Assembly: GCA_035294855.1 (NCBI GenBank)
Contig: DATGKD010000061.1
Span: forward strand, 1 to 6,746
From: DATGKD01 sp035294855
GTDB lineage: Bacteria > Actinomycetota > Acidimicrobiia > Acidimicrobiales > UBA8190
Length of the DNA stretch: 6,746 bases
Reading direction: 5' to 3'
The position numbers were made by a program, and so were the translations under genes. Below the pieces are notes generated by a model. It saw only the letters and a list, made by a program, of their open reading frames with translations. It made no database searches and had not been told where the DNA came from. Position 1 is the stretch's first letter. Every line of letters starts with the position of its first letter. Below, one piece after another: positions 1 to 5,656 of this stretch.

Positions 1-26
1 CGGCGCGGCTGGCCACCGGCTCGCCG

Positions 27-203
27 CTACCGCCAACGCAGCGGCAGCGCAGTGACCCCCCGATGGTGAAGCTCGGCCGCCACGTCGGGCGAGCGACGAG
101 TTCGAGTCCCGGCAGCCGGTCGACGAGCGCCCGCAATGCGATCGGGCCTCGAGCCGCGCCAGCGGCGCGCCCAGACAGAAGTCGGTCCGGAGGCTGCCAC
201 GAT
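27..203 (-). pseudogene. cytochrome P450 C-terminal remnant, frameshifted
   Basis: On the minus strand the region encodes the end of a bacterial cytochrome P450, but in pieces. From about 203 to 184 a frame gives VAASGP. The next frame gives DFCLGAPLARLEAR, with the haem-ligand Cys codon at 177-175. A third frame gives IALRALVDRLPGLELVARPT then WRPSFTI, and a fourth gives GVTALPLRWR followed by a TAG stop at 29-27. Joined, these match the usual order of a P450 C-terminus: FxxGxHxCxG loop, L-helix ARLE, and the WRPSF...RG.T.LP.RW ending. The breaks lie near 184/183, 143/142 and 62/61, and each is explained by one missing base. The FG part of the haem loop also looks shortened, and nothing P450-like is visible upstream of about 203, where the neighbouring hydrolase gene begins. 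The rest of the P450 (about 330 residues) is absent. It is probably a decayed, 5'-truncated gene; clustered sequence errors are the alternative. Confidence 0.8.
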
Positions 204-237
204 CGGGCCACCCCCGGGCTCCTCGGTGGAGACGCTT

Positions 238-243
238 TATCCT
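238..243 (+). promoter_or_regulatory. candidate -10 element (TATCCT), possibly leaderless start
   Basis: TATCCT fits the actinobacterial TAnnnT -10 pattern and ends 8 bases before the GTG at 252. Transcription would therefore start at or next to that codon, as in leaderless actinobacterial mRNAs. No convincing -35 hexamer and no Shine-Dalgarno sequence is seen. This is inference from spacing only. Confidence 0.35.
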
Positions 244-251
244 CGCTGGCC

Positions 252-1934
252 GTGGCCAACAGGGTCCCGTTCCACCCGCGCCTCGGGTCCCGAGGCATGG
301 TCGTGGCGGCCGACCAATTGGCGGCGACCGCGGGGGTGGCCGTCCTCGAGCGCGGGGGCGGCGCCGCAGACGCCGCCGTGGCCACGGCCGCGGCCATGGC
401 GGTCGTCGGTCCCCACCTGTGCGGGTTGGGCGGAGACATGCTCGCCATGGTCCAGTCTCCGGGGAGGCCCCCCGAGGCTCTTCTCGGCGTGGGCCGTGCC
501 GGGTCGGGGGCGGATCCGGCACGCTTACGGACCGAAGGGGCCATCGACATGCCGCTGCGCGGCGACGCACGCAGCGTTCCCGTCCCCGGCGCCGTCGACG
601 GCTGGCTTTTGTTGCACGGACGCTACGGGCGACTGCCCTGGGCCGAAGTGCTCGCGCCCGCCATCGCGCTGGCCGAGGACGGGTTCCCCGCGTCGGTGAT
701 GCTGGCGCTGGCGAGCAACCTCGTGGCCCGGGTGCGAGGCGCCGAGGAACTGTGCCCGGAAGGCGCACTTCGTCCGGGACAGATCGTGCGTCTGCCCGGC
801 GTCGCGCGCACCCTGCGCGCCCTGGCTTCGCATGGGCGCGACGGTTTCTACGGTGGCGAGTTCGGCCGGGCGCTTCTGGAAACCGGTGCCGGCGAGTACT
901 CGCCGTCGGACCTGCAACGCCCGCTCGCCGACTGGACCGCACCGCTCGTCGTGCGCGCCTTCGGTCACGACATCTGGACGGTGCCTCCTCCGTCGCAGGG
1001 CTATCTCACGCTTGCGAACGCGTGGATCGCCGAGCGCGCGGGCCTGCCCGAGGATCCTGCCGACCCTGGCTGGCCGCACGTGATCCTGGAAGCGAGCCGC
1101 GTCGCCGGGGCCGACCGGCCGGAGGTGCTCCACGAATCGGCCGACGGCGCCGCGTTGGTTTCCCCTGAACGCCTGGGCCCGCGCGCCGACACGATCGCGT
1201 CAGCGCATCACGCCCGAGGTGACATGGCAGTCGGCGGCACGCCAGTTGACGGCACGGCAGTCGACGACACGGCGCACGACGACACGATCGGCCGGCCGCG
1301 GGGCGCCGGCTCGTTGAGCCCCGACGGCGACACCACCCACCTCTGCACGGTCGACGCGGACGGCGTGGCCGTCTCCCTGACACAGTCGAACGCGCTCGAC
1401 TTCGGGGCGCATCTCGTGGCGGGCGCGACGGGGGTCTTCCTGCACAACCGCGGCGTGGGCTTCAGCCTCGAGGCCGGGCACCCCGCCGAATACGGGCCGG
1501 GACGACGGCCCACGCACACCCTTTCGCCGGCGCTGGTGACCGACATGCAAGGACGCGTCACCCAGGTGATCGGCACCATGGGAGGCGACGCCCAGCCCCA
1601 GATCCTCGTGCAGCTGCTGGCGCGCCTCCTCCATGCCGGAGAGGACCCGGCCACGGCCATCTCCTCGGCACGCGTCGTGCTCGAAGCCGTCGGCGCGCCG
1701 CCGTTCCGGCTTTGGCAGGCGCCCACCCGCAGCGCCCTCATGGAATCCCATGCGCCCCCGGATTGGCAGGACGGCCTCGCGGCGCGGGGGCATCGCGTGC
1801 GCGCTGTCGGTGCCTTCAACCCGGTGGAGGTCGGCTGCGCCCAGATCATCTCGGTCGATCACCGCGAGGACCGCCTCGTGTGCGCAGGAGCGACCGACCC
1901 GAGAAATCCCGAAGGCGACGCCATCGGCCGGTGA
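252..1934 (+). CDS. gamma-glutamyltransferase family protein (YwrD-like Ntn hydrolase)
   Basis: Predicted self-processing N-terminal nucleophile hydrolase of about 560 aa that would cleave or transfer gamma-glutamyl groups from glutathione or related amides. Seen: RGMVVAADQLAA at residues 15-26, a GG(G/N)AADAAVA segment followed by GPHLCGLGGD, VPGAVDGW near 110, and a PPPSQGY loop. DTTHLCTVDADG follows, in which T361 (codon 1332) corresponds to the catalytic Thr that becomes the new N-terminus after autocleavage. GTMGGDAQPQ at 441-450 is the form typical of YwrD-like members rather than classical Ggt. No signal peptide is visible, so a cytoplasmic location is likely, unlike periplasmic Ggt. 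The frame is open back to an ATG at 63, but that stretch is antisense to the P450 remnant and matches nothing in the family. GTG 252 is chosen because of the -10-like hexamer before it; ATG 297 would remove the start of the conserved block. Substrate is unknown. Confidence 0.85.
   Translation: MANRVPFHPRLGSRGMVVAADQLAATAGVAVLERGGGAADAAVATAAAMAVVGPHLCGLGGDMLAMVQSPGRPPEALLGVGRAGSGADPARLRTEGAIDMPLRGDARSVPVPGAVDGWLLLHGRYGRLPWAEVLAPAIALAEDGFPASVMLALASNLVARVRGAEELCPEGALRPGQIVRLPGVARTLRALASHGRDGFYGGEFGRALLETGAGEYSPSDLQRPLADWTAPLVVRAFGHDIWTVPPPSQGYLTLANAWIAERAGLPEDPADPGWPHVILEASRVAGADRPEVLHESADGAALVSPERLGPRADTIASAHHARGDMAVGGTPVDGTAVDDTAHDDTIGRPRGAGSLSPDGDTTHLCTVDADGVAVSLTQSNALDFGAHLVAGATGVFLHNRGVGFSLEAGHPAEYGPGRRPTHTLSPALVTDMQGRVTQVIGTMGGDAQPQILVQLLARLLHAGEDPATAISSARVVLEAVGAPPFRLWQAPTRSALMESHAPPDWQDGLAARGHRVRAVGAFNPVEVGCAQIISVDHREDRLVCAGATDPRNPEGDAIGR
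1221..1286 (+). repeat. degenerate 15-bp tandem repeat inside the hydrolase gene
   Basis: Four full units plus a partial one run in frame: GACATGGCAGTCGGC (1221-1235), GGCACGCCAGTTGAC (1236-1250), GGCACGGCAGTCGAC (1251-1265), GACACGGCGCACGAC (1266-1280), GACACG (1281-1286). They encode DMAVG, GTPVD, GTAVD, DTAHD, DT (residues 324-345). The segment lies in the linker 15 residues before the predicted autocleavage threonine. Because the unit is a multiple of three, gain or loss of units keeps the frame. Confidence 0.75.
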
Positions 1935-1950
1935 TGGCGCCCGCCGGCCG
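1925..1950. terminator. GC-rich hairpin between convergent genes
   Basis: CGGCCGG at 1925-1931 pairs perfectly with CCGGCCG at 1944-1950. A T-G and a G-C pair can extend the stem inward to 9 pairs with an 8-base loop. It overlaps the hydrolase stop codon and lies just before the end of the convergent reductase gene. No T-tract follows on either strand, so it would be a tail-less, possibly bidirectional terminator of the sort often proposed in actinobacteria. In a genome this GC-rich, chance pairing cannot be excluded. Confidence 0.4.
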
Positions 1951-1965
1951 AGGCAATCGACAGAA

Positions 1966-2724
1966 TCAGCCGCCGGGGCGCTCCCGGCCGTAGCGGAGGA
2001 AGAGAAAGGCGTCTTCTTCGAGCACACTCCGTAGCTCGAAGCGAAGGGGCGGATCGAGCGGTGCGCCGTGGGCGATCCGGGGGGCACCGCCACTCGTCGC
2101 CAAAGGGGCGAGGGTGACGCACAGCTCGTCCACGAGGTCCTCGTCGAGGAGCTCCCCGACGAGGCTCGGGCCGCCCTCGCACAAGATGTTCGTCCAGCCG
2201 TGCTCGGCCAGCTTGTCGAGCGCCGTCCCCAGCTCGACGCGCGCGTCACCGGCGATCACCACGTCGGCTCGTTCCGCGATCCGGGCGCGCGACTCCTCGT
2301 CGGCGGTGGACACGGTGAGCACGACGGGCCGGATCTCTGCCTCGGTGAACAACGGCGTATTCACGTCCAGGCGGCACGAGGCCGTGACGATGGCGAGCAC
2401 GGGAACGGGCGCCATGCCGGCGGCCTCCCGGGCTGCACGCGCGTCGTCGGTCAGCTTGGGCGGCCCGTAGCGCTCGACCCGCACGGTGCTGGCCCCGACC
2501 AACACGACCTCCGCAGCGGCGCGCAGCTGACGGAACAGCGCTTTGTCGGCGGGGCTCGACAAGCCTCCCGAGCGCCCGTCGTTGCTGGCCGCGCCGTCGA
2601 CGCTCTCGACCATGTTCACGCGGACCGCCGCACCGCGACGCCCGGGCGTCATCGGCCTGTAGACCTCTGCGGGGTCGACGTCGGCAACCGGAGCGGGCAA
2701 CAGCCGGCGCATGGTGTCTGCCAT
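1966..2724 (-). CDS. RibD C-terminal domain protein (pyrimidine reductase family)
   Basis: A 252-aa protein of the RibD C-terminal / dihydrofolate-reductase-like fold. In riboflavin synthesis this domain reduces the ribosyl side chain of 5-amino-6-ribosylaminouracil phosphate with NADPH. Seen: VNMVESVDGAASNDGRSGG at residues 36-54 (substrate/nucleotide-binding strand and loop), LRAAAEVVLVGASTVRVERY at 67-86, and GWTNILCEGGP at 176-186, the family's glycine-rich nucleotide site, followed by L-EDLVDELCVTLAP. There is no zinc deaminase domain (no HAE or PCxxxGRTPPC motif), so this is the reductase half alone. The start at 2724 is supported by GAGAGG 4 bases upstream; the frame is open much further upstream but through the repeat array and antisense to another gene, so longer versions are rejected. 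No other riboflavin gene is nearby, so a role on another substrate is equally possible. Confidence 0.85.
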   Translation of the reverse strand: MADTMRRLLPAPVADVDPAEVYRPMTPGRRGAAVRVNMVESVDGAASNDGRSGGLSSPADKALFRQLRAAAEVVLVGASTVRVERYGPPKLTDDARAAREAAGMAPVPVLAIVTASCRLDVNTPLFTEAEIRPVVLTVSTADEESRARIAERADVVIAGDARVELGTALDKLAEHGWTNILCEGGPSLVGELLDEDLVDELCVTLAPLATSGGAPRIAHGAPLDPPLRFELRSVLEEDAFLFLRYGRERPGG

Positions 2725-2778
2725 GATCCTCTCGTCCGTGGTGCGTTCGGGGCCGGTCGCCCCGCGCGCGTGCCGGGC

Positions 2779-2784
2779 ACAGTA
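2779..2784 (-). promoter_or_regulatory. candidate -10 element (TACTGT) for the RibD-like gene
   Basis: Read on the minus strand, TACTGT matches TAnnnT and would give a 5' leader of roughly 45-50 bases before the ATG at 2724. No recognisable -35 hexamer lies at the usual distance; the upstream side runs into the 14-bp repeat array. Weak evidence. Confidence 0.25.
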
Positions 2785-2805
2785 CCCGGGGCCGTCCGCG
2801 CCACG

Positions 2806-2875
2806 CCCACGGTGACGGGCCCACGGTGACGGGCCCACGGTGACGAGCCCACAGTGACGGGGCCACGGTGACGGG
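2806..2875 (+). repeat. five tandem copies of a 14-bp repeat in the divergent intergenic region
   Basis: Exactly five contiguous units: CCCACGGTGACGGG (2806-2819 and 2820-2833, identical), CCCACGGTGACGAG (2834-2847), CCCACAGTGACGGG (2848-2861), GCCACGGTGACGGG (2862-2875). Each later unit carries a single change. The array lies between the divergent reductase and membrane-protein genes and ends 8 bases before the ATG of the latter. GGG of the last unit followed by AGG makes the GGGAGG ribosome binding site (2873-2878, 5 bases before ATG 2884). It could be an operator array, an upstream-region repeat that varies in copy number, or neutral slippage. Confidence 0.9.
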
Positions 2876-2883
2876 AGGTCACG

Positions 2884-3471
2884 ATGTGGAGCGACGCGCA
2901 GCTCGCCGCCCTGACCGCCGACGAACGGGGGAACCTCCTGCGGAGGCTCGCCGTGTTGAACGGCGTGACCACCACCGAGACACCCGAGGGGCGAAGGCGA
3001 CGGCACCGCCTGATCGACGTCTTGCTCGTCTGCTCGATCGGCCTGGTGCCGTGGATCGCCGGATTGGTCGTCGCGCTGCCGAAGGACTACGTCGCCCGGC
3101 ACTGGGACGTGGCGTGGGTGGGCTTCGACGTCGCGTTGCTCGGCGGCCTGGCGTCGACGGCATGGGCCGCCTGGCGCCGGCGGCAGGTCGTCATCCTCAC
3201 GGCCACGGTGACCGGGGTGCTCCTCGTCACCGACGCGTGGTTCGACGTCGTGACCGCGTCCACCACCGGTGACCGCGTCGTCAGCATCCTCACCGCCGTC
3301 CTCGGAGAGCTCCCGCTGGCGGCGATCATGTTCGCGTCGGCGCACCGGGTCGTGAAGCTGACCGTGCGCAACGTACGAGGGCTGGCCGGAGACGTCGACG
3401 TCGACCTGCCGCTGCGGCGGGTCCCGGTGTTCGCCATCGACGTGCTGCCCGACGTGACGCCCGAGATGTGA
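2884..3471 (+). CDS. conserved four-helix membrane protein, unknown function
   Basis: 195 aa with four predicted transmembrane helices: about 44-65 (LIDVLLVCSIGLVPWIAGLV), 75-97, 102-122 and 132-153. The 43-residue N-terminal region ends in a basic cluster (RRRRHR, 37-42), which with the positive-inside rule places the N-terminus in the cytoplasm. The C-terminal ~40 residues after helix 4 are soluble and rich in Val, Arg and Asp. Acidic residues sit in or at the edge of helices: D75 and D82 in HWDVAWVGFD, D117 and D121 in DAWFDV, E142 in helix 4. HWD-AW-GFD and DAWFDV resemble motifs remembered from uncharacterised actinobacterial membrane proteins; no function is known to me. The start is well supported by GGGAGG 5 bases upstream, partly made by the last 14-bp repeat. 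It is divergent from the reductase and separated from the downstream set by 89 bases, so it is probably its own unit. Confidence 0.8.
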   Translation: MWSDAQLAALTADERGNLLRRLAVLNGVTTTETPEGRRRRHRLIDVLLVCSIGLVPWIAGLVVALPKDYVARHWDVAWVGFDVALLGGLASTAWAAWRRRQVVILTATVTGVLLVTDAWFDVVTASTTGDRVVSILTAVLGELPLAAIMFASAHRVVKLTVRNVRGLAGDVDVDLPLRRVPVFAIDVLPDVTPEM

Positions 3472-3533
3472 TCGCCAGCCCGCGCCGCGGCGACTGCACC
3501 TGACGCCACCGTCAGCTCTGGCGGGCCTGCGGC

Positions 3534-3539
3534 TACAGT
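3534..3539 (+). promoter_or_regulatory. candidate -10 element (TACAGT) before the DUF1214-SDR-sulfotransferase set
   Basis: TACAGT matches TAnnnT and lies 21 bases before the ATG at 3561, which would give a short leader carrying the AGGGAGG ribosome binding site. The -35 position (about 3511-3516, GTCAGC) is a poor match. The 89-base gap 3472-3560 holds nothing else convincing: a 5-bp inverted repeat CGCCA/TGGCG at 3504-3523 is too weak to call. Confidence 0.3.
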
Positions 3540-3560
3540 CCGCTCGAGCGAGGGAGGGGG

Positions 3561-4814
3561 ATGGCGCCATCACCGGACGCCGGCGCACCGGCGTGGTTCC
3601 CGGCCACCGTCGCGGCCGCCGCTCGGCGCGGCACCGCCACCGACGCCGACCTTACGAGCGGCCACGCGTGGGAAGGTCTCCTCGACCATCTCCACCGTGT
3701 CGGTGACGTCCTGCGCTCGCAGCGTGCGCCGTCGGGTCTCGCCGAGCAGGCCGCGGGGTACCGCCATCTGCTCGTGCTCCTGGCGCTCGGGATCGACGAA
3801 GCCCTGCGCCCGTCGAATCCCGCGGAGCCGCATTTTGCGCCCGCGAACGTCGACAACGTCCTCAAGTGGGGCATGGACTGCCCGGACGCGGCGTACACCG
3901 GCTGTGGCCTGTTGCCCGGCGCCTCCTATCGCGTGCGCGGCAACCGGGGCACCGTGCGGTACCTCGGGTTCCAGGTCATGTCGGGTATCGAGTCCTCCGC
4001 CAACGTCGTCGCCGACGACCTCGACATCGCGGCCGATGGCTCCTTCGAACTGCTCCTCTCGCCCGAGAAGCCCGAGCAGCGGCCCGGCAACTGGATGCCG
4101 ACGTTCGAGCGGGCGTCGTCGCTCGTGGTCCGCCAGTTCTTCTACGACTGGAACAGCGAAGATCCCGCCCGGCTCGAGATCGAGTGCCTGGAGCCGAACG
4201 CCGGACACCGGGATGCCGAAGCGCCGTCCGCCGCCGCGGTGGCGCGCCAGCTGCTCGCCCTGGGCGAGTTCGTCGAGTCGAGCATCGAGTTCTGGCTCGA
4301 CATCGAGGACGGCGGGCGTGCCCAGGGACTCAACATGTTCCGTGAGCCGGCGGCGCTCACCCAGATGGGGGCCGCCGTCGAGAACGTCAGCGTGTGGGGC
4401 TCGTGGCAACTCGGCCCGGACGAGGCGCTGTTGATCGAGGTCGAACCGCCCGATGCCCTGTACTGGAGCGTGGCGCTCGGGAACCACTGGTGGGAGACCA
4501 TCGACTACGCGTCGCACCAGTCGAGTCTCAACGGTCATCAGGCGGTGGTGGACGACGACGGGGTCTTCCGCGCCGTGGTGTCGCACGTCGACCCGGGGGT
4601 GGCCAACTGGCTGGACACCGCGGGCCAGGGCCAGGGGCCGATGATCTTCCGGTGGCTGCGCGCCAGCGCCGCGCCGGTCCCCGCCGCCCGCGTCGTCGCC
4701 GTGAGCGACATCGACGGCGCGCTCCCCTCGGGAACGATGCGCGTCGGCCCCCGAGAGCGGCAAGCCACCATCGCCCGCAGGCGTGCCGGGGTGCGCCGGC
4801 GCTTCTGTCGCTGA
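3561..4814 (+). CDS. DUF1214 domain-containing protein
   Basis: 417 aa, predicted soluble, no signal peptide or membrane helix. The C-terminal part (about residues 285-375) has the look of DUF1214: PPDALYWSVALGNHWWETID with W310-W311, then an S-LNGHQAVVDDDGVFR stretch and HVDPGVANWLDTAGQGQG leading to IFRWLRA. A middle region (about 107-140) has PDAAYTGCGLLPG then SYRVRGNRGTVRYLGFQV, which corresponds to the family's usual N-P-D---Y--A-I-G--SYR--G-RG block. The DUF1254 domain often fused in front of DUF1214 is not present. The start is supported by AGGGAGG immediately upstream (3-4 bases from GGAGG to ATG, rather close). The last 30 residues are Arg-rich. The biochemical role of DUF1214 is not established; here it is first in a set with an SDR (38 bases downstream) and a sulfotransferase, so a role with the same substrate is likely but inferred. 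Confidence 0.8.
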   Translation: MAPSPDAGAPAWFPATVAAAARRGTATDADLTSGHAWEGLLDHLHRVGDVLRSQRAPSGLAEQAAGYRHLLVLLALGIDEALRPSNPAEPHFAPANVDNVLKWGMDCPDAAYTGCGLLPGASYRVRGNRGTVRYLGFQVMSGIESSANVVADDLDIAADGSFELLLSPEKPEQRPGNWMPTFERASSLVVRQFFYDWNSEDPARLEIECLEPNAGHRDAEAPSAAAVARQLLALGEFVESSIEFWLDIEDGGRAQGLNMFREPAALTQMGAAVENVSVWGSWQLGPDEALLIEVEPPDALYWSVALGNHWWETIDYASHQSSLNGHQAVVDDDGVFRAVVSHVDPGVANWLDTAGQGQGPMIFRWLRASAAPVPAARVVAVSDIDGALPSGTMRVGPRERQATIARRRAGVRRRFCR

Positions 4815-4852
4815 ACCGGCATCGACATCACGCACAGGCAAAGGAGCAACCG

Positions 4853-5656
4853 ATGGACCTCGGCTTCGGAGAGGCGACCGCGGTGGTCACCGGAGGCACC
4901 AAGGGCATGGGCCGCGCCGTGGCGACCTTGTTCGCCGAAGAGGGCGCGCGCGTGGCGGTGATCGCCCGCCGGCGCGAGGAGCTCGACGAGACCGTGGGCG
5001 CCCTCGAGAAGGCCGGTAGCCCCCAAGCCCTCCCCCTCCCCGCCGACGTGAGCGACACCGCGCAGATCGACGCCGCCTTCGCCACCCTGGCGGAGCGCTG
5101 GGACCATCTGAACGTCCTCGTCAACACGGTGGGTCCCGCCGCGGGGCGGTTCGAGCAGCTGCGCGACGAGGACTGGCTGACCGCGTACCAGCTCGGCGCC
5201 ATGTCGGCCGTCCGCTGCGTGCGCGCTGCGCTGCCCATGCTGCGGCGCGCCCCCTGGGCCCGCATCGTCAATTTCTCGGCCCACTCGATTCAGCGCCAGA
5301 GCCCGATCCTGCCCGCCTACACGGCGTCGAAGGCCGCGGTCACGAGCATCTCCAAGAACCTCGCCAAGTCGCTCGCCTCCGAGGGCATCCTCGTGAACAC
5401 CGTCAGCCCGGGGACCATCGTCACGGCCAGCTTCACCGAGGCCCTGAAGGACGTCTTCGACCAGCGCGGGCTCGACTCCTCCGATCCGCACGACGTCATG
5501 CGGTGGATCGACGAGGTCTTCCACCAACCCGCCGACCTGGGACGCGCCGGGTTGCCCGAGGAGGTCGCGTTGGCGGTCGCCTTCCTGGCGTCCAAGCGCA
5601 ACGGCTACGTCACCGGCGCCAACGTCAACGTCGACGGCGGCTCGGACTTCGTGTGA
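4853..5656 (+). CDS. short-chain dehydrogenase/reductase (SDR family oxidoreductase)
   Basis: 267 aa, the normal length for a classical SDR; cytosolic NAD(P)-dependent oxidation or reduction of an alcohol/ketone. Seen: Rossmann motif TGGTKGMG at 13-20, basic R39-R41 after the second strand (suggesting NADPH), D65 in the ADVS motif, N91 in the LVNTVG version of NNAG, and the active-site YTASK with Y156 and K160. N-S-PG at 186-192 and the C-terminal GYVTGANVNVDGGSDFV are also present. The usual catalytic Ser sits 13 residues before Tyr, but that position is Ala143; Ser142 and Ser145 flank it. The ATG at 4853 is chosen because AAGGAG lies 6 bases upstream and the Rossmann strand starts directly after it; the frame is open further upstream but only inside the DUF1214 gene. 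Stop overlaps the next gene's GTG start. The exact substrate is unknown. Confidence 0.93.
   Translation: MDLGFGEATAVVTGGTKGMGRAVATLFAEEGARVAVIARRREELDETVGALEKAGSPQALPLPADVSDTAQIDAAFATLAERWDHLNVLVNTVGPAAGRFEQLRDEDWLTAYQLGAMSAVRCVRAALPMLRRAPWARIVNFSAHSIQRQSPILPAYTASKAAVTSISKNLAKSLASEGILVNTVSPGTIVTASFTEALKDVFDQRGLDSSDPHDVMRWIDEVFHQPADLGRAGLPEEVALAVAFLASKRNGYVTGANVNVDGGSDFV

Noticed and set aside
63..251. N-terminal extension of the hydrolase from ATG 63
   Set aside because: The stretch is antisense to the P450 remnant, has no family resemblance and no ribosome binding site; it is open mainly because of high GC.
2806..2875. CRISPR array
   Set aside because: The 14-bp units are directly adjacent with no spacers and no cas genes are present.
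3472..3560. Terminator between the membrane protein and the DUF1214 gene
   Set aside because: Only a 5-bp stem with a 10-base loop (3504-3523) and a 6-bp pair with a 37-base loop were found, with no T-tract.
1966..3588. 540-codon minus-strand frame as one long protein
   Set aside because: Only the part from 2724 down is RibD-like; the upstream extension reads through the tandem repeats and the antisense of the membrane protein gene, and a good ribosome binding site precedes 2724.
3570..4841. 423-codon minus-strand ORF opposite the DUF1214 gene
   Set aside because: No recognisable domain; its composition (Gly, Arg, His, Glu rich) is typical of a high-GC shadow frame, while the plus strand has clear DUF1214 features and a ribosome binding site.
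4394..4852. N-terminal extension of the SDR to 4394
   Set aside because: It overlaps the DUF1214 gene in another frame; AAGGAG before ATG 4853 and the Rossmann motif right after it set the start.
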